A stretch of DNA of 64,000 bases from assembly GCA_037127255.1 (NCBI GenBank), contig JBANSL010000014.1, positions 66,819,646 to 66,883,645 of the forward strand, read 5' to 3'. The position numbers and the translations under genes were made by a program. The notes under the pieces are model-generated. The model was given only the letters and a program-made list of their open reading frames with translations. It was not told the origin of the DNA and ran no database searches. Source of the stretch: Persicaria tinctoria (lineage: Eukaryota; Streptophyta; Magnoliopsida; Caryophyllales; Polygonaceae). This document shows, in pieces, positions 59,690 through 64,000 of this stretch. Each line of letters opens with the position of its first letter. The first letter of the stretch is position 1.

Positions 59690-60123
59690 CATTCCACAGA
59701 AATTCAGTTTTTTTTTTTTAGTTTTTGCTCGTCTTCTATGAAATATGCAGAGCAATGAAACACAATTTGAATCAAGCTCTACCAGAAACACCAAAAAAGA
59801 AAGCCAAACGCAAAGCATCAAGGGATTGAGATTCGACTTCATATCACAAGATACACCCCCAGAGAGATTACAATCAGTTTTTGATTAGGCAAACAAAAAC
59901 AAATGCCTAAAACATGAGATCAAAAACACCCAATTAGCTGACCAAAAATATTAATTGCAATCACACAAACCACTCTCTTAACTCTTTTCTTTTTGGCCTT
60001 AAAAGAGCAAAAAAATTGTAAAAATAAAAAACCACACACACAAAATGTACAAGAAAGACTTGCAATCACAACATGTAACTCGTCGGGTTTGATGACAGTA
60101 GGGGATTAAATCGTAGGCATAAG
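59690..60123 (-). other. SCAB 3' UTR and flank
   Basis: No gene is seen between the retroposon and the SCAB-like stop codon. The sequence next to the stop is A/T-rich and is the likely 3' UTR of the minus-strand gene. Confidence 0.5.
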
Positions 60124-63100
60124 TTAGCATTTCGTGTTAGGCGCTGTCATCTGGTCCGCGGCCAGAACAACCTGTCCGTAACATGATAAATAATCGTTAT
60201 TTCAGGCAATGTAGGATTGAAAGAGGGAAAAAATAGTCCGAAGAAACGAAGAACAGTAACTTACATTGCAATCAAGAGCATATTTTCTTGCAAGAATGAT
60301 AGCTGCGTTCCTCTCCTTCTCGGATTCGAATGTCAGGATGAACGAGAGCCCCTTTCTGCCTTGCCAGAACAAGGCCTTGGGCGCAGCATTACCGCCTGCT
60401 CTTACACCGTATAGCTGAAAATACCATGAAGTATGGTGAAATTGTCGCTTTCATCTCGTATTTTACCGAACAGGCTAGGAAAAAAATTGTTTACACATAC
60501 CTGCATGGATGTAGAGTACGACTCCCTGGACTTCGACATCCATCCTCTACTGAGCTTCATCCTTGTCCTTCCGACATGAAGTACGTGAACAGAGCGTGAT
60601 GAATGATCCTGTCCATTCATCTGAGAGATCACCACCTACAGAACGAGGACATCTAAAAATCAATATACAAGTTCCTCAGATTTATTGAATTCAATCACAA
60701 GAGATTGGAAAATGGGAGGAGTTTGAATGGTTTTATCATACATTGAATTCGGAATTGGCCTTCCGCAGAAGGCACTCCACGTAGTTTGACAACCCTGCAG
60801 CTGTAATTAGATATCCATGTCAGCTTGAGAGTTGAGTATCACAAAGGATTAAAGGAAAAATTAGGATTAGAAATAACACGAACCAAGTTCAACGGGAGCA
60901 GTTGTCGAGACTGAGATTCTTTGGCTATTTGACACAATGTCGGCTTGCAAAAACTTCCCTACGTCTAATGGTTCAGGAGCGTACATTGGTCTATTGGCGC
61001 CTGATAAACAATAAGCAGTTAGTGAAACCAATGATAACTCATGGCATTAAAACATTCAAGATAAGCTAATTTATAATCACCTGATATGATTTCCTTCTGG
61101 TTACCATCTGCAGATACACGGCACCATTGAATTGAACAAGCTGCAAGGTCAGGAGCATCATTTGAACGCGGTTGAATACGTAAACGAGATCCAAGGATTG
61201 AAGCACCATCAAGTCTGTACACACAAAGTCGGTTTTCCTCCACCCTCTTGGTAATCACCAGCTGTAAAAGGAGGGCTTCTTGTTTAGATATCAAATGAAG
61301 TTCTTAAACTGATATCACGTCATCAGAAAGCATACCTCTTTCTGAAGCTTAACCGAGAATATGGCCTTTTCTCTAATTCGTATTCTGAGTTCTCGAAGCT
61401 CATGCTCCATTTCCATGACCTTGAAAAAAAAGTCCAAATTTATGGAGATGGGTTAGTTTTTCAGGTCTGGGAGAAAGTAAGAGTAAGCAGAAGCCATAGA
61501 AAAATAGAAAATCAACTCTGGGAGAAAGTTAGTGCTCGCGGAGATGCACTTCTATATAGCCTAAATAAAATTATAAAGGGAAATCTGTTTCATCTCGTGC
61601 ACCTTGCTGGGCTGGTGCAACATTCTGATTCGTCTGGCTTCTTGAATCTCTTCTATCAATTCCTTAACATCCTTAGATGAAGTAAAAAAAAAAAATCAAA
61701 TTAGACAATCTAAGTATCAAAAACAAGACATGAATTCAGAGATTAATTTTGTACAGTTAACTCATATGACAACAATGAAGACCAAGATTGACTAATCAGG
61801 AAACAAGAATTGAGAAAATGGTTTATCCAACAATACATTTGCATTCCAAATGATTCAAAGTCATTCCACACACCTGCTTCCCTGAACTTTGGGCAATTTT
61901 TTCTTCTTCCTCAAGAGCCTCTCCGAATCTCTGTACAACTGTTCTTGCGCTCTCAATTTCTGCGCATGCAAACGACCTTTCTTGGCTCACCAGTCTCTTA
62001 GCATCTTCAGACGCCTACAGGTCGAACCAAGAGTAACAAATCAACTGATTGAAGAGGGCAATTAAATCCCAAACTAGTTGCACCACTCAATGAGAAGTGT
62101 GTAGAGACTAGTAAGTTTGAAATCGAGGCCTATAACCAGCTTAAGCACTACAGAAAATAAATAAGCAAACGAACATTCTTAGTTAAGCTATCTATGACTG
62201 GAAAACTGATCATGCGATTAATACATTGCACTGAAAGAAAGACTATATCACAATATCATTTCCATATCATCCGATTTGATAAGACTCCTACTTTCTATCA
62301 AGAAAAAATGACTTACTGTTCCATGCAATTATGAAAGCAAGGCTGAGGTTATTTTGGGGTTTCTTTGTGTTCCCGAGAAAAATACACTCAACAATTAAAG
62401 ATACAAACTCATTTTTCTATTTCATCTATATTATAAATCCTGTGACAAATGTTCTAGATTATCTTCCCCCTCATTGCTAATAAGCCACAAAAAAACAATG
62501 TTCTAAATCATGTGACAGGTAGTATGTTCCACAAATGCATCCACAAGTTTACAACTAACAACTACCTGCTTGAGAAAGCTTGCTAGCTTTTTCACTTCAA
62601 ACTTCTCCTGTATTAATTCTCCTTCATTCTGAGTTAGCTTGACTGCCAAAGCCTCAACCTGCAACATAAATGTGTAAAGTAAGGCACACTTACATTTTTG
62701 TATAAATAACATACATGATCATCTTAATTGCATCAAAAGCTAAGATAATTGATCCAAGGACCATATCGAAACACTGTACACATTAAGTAATAGAAGCCAT
62801 GAAAACACGAAAGAATTGTAAGGGAAGTAGAGTTGTTGAATCACCAATATGACTATGATCAAGACAAGAAGCTTCATATTATGGAACACCTTCAGAGTAA
62901 AAGGATGAAATTATCCTACTGAAAACACGCGGAATAGAATTGATCTGCCTTATACAACAGCATCCATTGATGTGTTATATAATTCAACTTGCTGTCACTT
63001 CTTCGTTTGGTATGATTTCAGAACAAAAGCCATAGTTTTAATTGATTTGTGCATCAGAAAGACGGTTGGTACAACTTCATGTATTGAGATGGGCGGCAAA

Positions 63101-63884
63101 CTTTACCAGATGGGAGGAAAGGCTTAACCATTGAAATTAAAGGTACAAGTTCAAATGGAATGCATAGAAATGCAGGATAAACATTGTCCATATGAAATGA
63201 ATATTAGACCATTCAAGTATTATGGCACTGGAAGCAGAAAACAGCAGATGCATGGATAGGAAATCCCTCGAGTAGGAAACCATTAGGCTCACCAATGAGA
63301 TAGCTTTCTCTACATCCTCCTTGTTACGACCCGTCAAGCGGCCCCTCAAGGACTCCAGTGCATCTCGGAGCTTCTTCAAAAGGACATGTCCCTCAAGAGA
63401 GGCAACATCCCTGATTTTTGCCTGAAGTCATCCATGAATAAACAAAGTGACAAAGACATACAAAACATATATTAGAAACTTTAAAGGGAAAAAAAAAGAG
63501 ACAAAACTACAGTTTTATATGCACAGTATCCAGCTATCTGAACAGAATTCAGATATAACTAAGTGGTTTCAAGCAAATAAAGGATTAGAGTTCAGAAACC
63601 TCTTCAGTTAACTTGGCCGCAGCAGACAGATTTTTGTCAAATTTACTAGCAAGGTCTCGAACAGAGAGACGTTTATGCTGCTCTGTTAACTGAGCGGTCT
63701 CCTTAGCAACAACTTCCTTCAAGGATAGAGCATTTGGATCGAGCCTCGGCTCTTCCACTATCTGATTATCAGGTCCAATTTTGTACTTCGGAAAATGGTT
63801 GGAAGAAAAGCTCACATCGGCTGAGACTGATTGAAGTGCCTCATTGTGCACCTCATGTTCAGTCTCGGGATTCACCTTTGTCAT
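60124..63884 (-). CDS. SCAB1: SCAB-like stomatal closure-related actin-binding protein, 496 aa
   Basis: A plant-specific actin filament-binding and bundling protein; Arabidopsis SCAB1 stabilises actin filaments during stomatal closure. Twelve exons: 63600-63884, 63293-63421, 62566-62658, 61874-62014, 61603-61671, 61336-61419, 61081-61261, 60884-61000, 60742-60800, 60501-60635, 60265-60414, 60124-60171; total 1491 nt, matching the family length as I recall it. The N-terminus has SADVSFSSNHFPKYKIGPDN and the conserved LSLKEVVAKETAQLTEQHKR and LSVRDLASKFDKNL (actin-binding region). Exons 2-6 code for a coiled coil (LLKKLRDALESLRGRLTGRN, KKLASFLKQ, RRIRMLHQPSK). Exons 7-9 form the Ig-like region (SNDAPDLAACSIQWCR, MYAPEPLDVGKFLQADIVS), and exons 10-12 the PH-like domain (VHVLHVGRTRMKL, ALFWQGRKGLSFILTFESEK, ending MTAPNTKC). 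The ATG lies just after an acceptor-like TGTGCAG, so the 5' UTR has an intron. SCAB2 or 3 is possible. Confidence 0.93.
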
Positions 63885-64000
63885 TGTACCGTATGTCTGC
63901 ACACAATAAACACAAAAGCATATCAGACATCACATTTAACACATTCAACTATGCAGCATAACAAATTTCCTTGTTCTAGATCTGGTCCCGAAAGGAGGAG
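63885..64000 (-). other. SCAB 5' UTR and upstream intron (partial)
   Basis: On the minus strand TTTATTGTGTGCAG ends 18 nt upstream of the start codon and looks like a 3' splice site, so a 5' UTR intron likely extends beyond the window edge. Confidence 0.5.

Overview
This window is nuclear DNA from a flowering plant, almost certainly a eudicot. The evidence is multi-exon genes with GT-AG introns, CC-NB-LRR resistance-gene paralogues, a plant-only stomatal actin-binding gene (SCAB), a bZIP17-type ER-stress transcription factor, a CIP111-type AAA ATPase, and plant LINE, Copia, hAT, Helitron and SINE elements. The species cannot be read from the sequence.

Layout. Bases 1-18.8 kb are AT-rich and full of transposons: a 1.0-kb hAT element holding a tRNA-type SINE, a 5'-truncated LINE with its target duplication, a second decayed LINE, two copies of an unusual two-module retroposon, a probable TIR element and a broken Copia element that itself carries a solo LTR and a hAT insertion. 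Bases 18.8-43.2 kb are a tandem cluster of CC-NB-LRR genes, all on the minus strand. Two have intact frames (32767-35436 and 36083-38659). One is a pseudogene (18833-31992) split by a solo LTR and by a 9.5-kb hAT element into which Helitrons and a small hAT were nested. Two smaller relics sit at 10741-10835 and 42540-43215, and a PIF/Harbinger-like element lies at 39856-41987. Bases 44-64 kb are gene-rich: bZIP17-like (+), CIP111-like (-), a stretch with a decayed pseudogene and two adjacent retroposons (57.3-59.7 kb), then SCAB-like (-).

The bZIP, CIP111 and SCAB gene models were assembled by hand from splice signals. The CIP111 CDS is 3123 nt (1040 aa), the SCAB CDS 1491 nt (496 aa) and the bZIP CDS 2361 nt (786 aa); all are divisible by three and need no repair. 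These three genes have unrelated cellular roles (ribosome maturation, actin binding in guard cells, ER stress); they are neighbours, not a pathway. The NLR genes are a local tandem family.

The most unusual signal is a family of roughly 1.3-1.4 kb non-autonomous non-LTR retroposons (8643-10020 +, 13562-14882 -, 58280-59675 +, about 57300-58250 +, and a tail fragment near 11041-11250 -). They have target-site duplications and A-tails, a hairpin near the 5' end, tandem mini-hairpins whose loops are mostly GNRA or UUCG tetraloops, and a paired hairpin at the 3' end. The loop bases vary between repeats but mostly stay within the stable tetraloop classes, which suggests selection on RNA structure. 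No protein is encoded by them.
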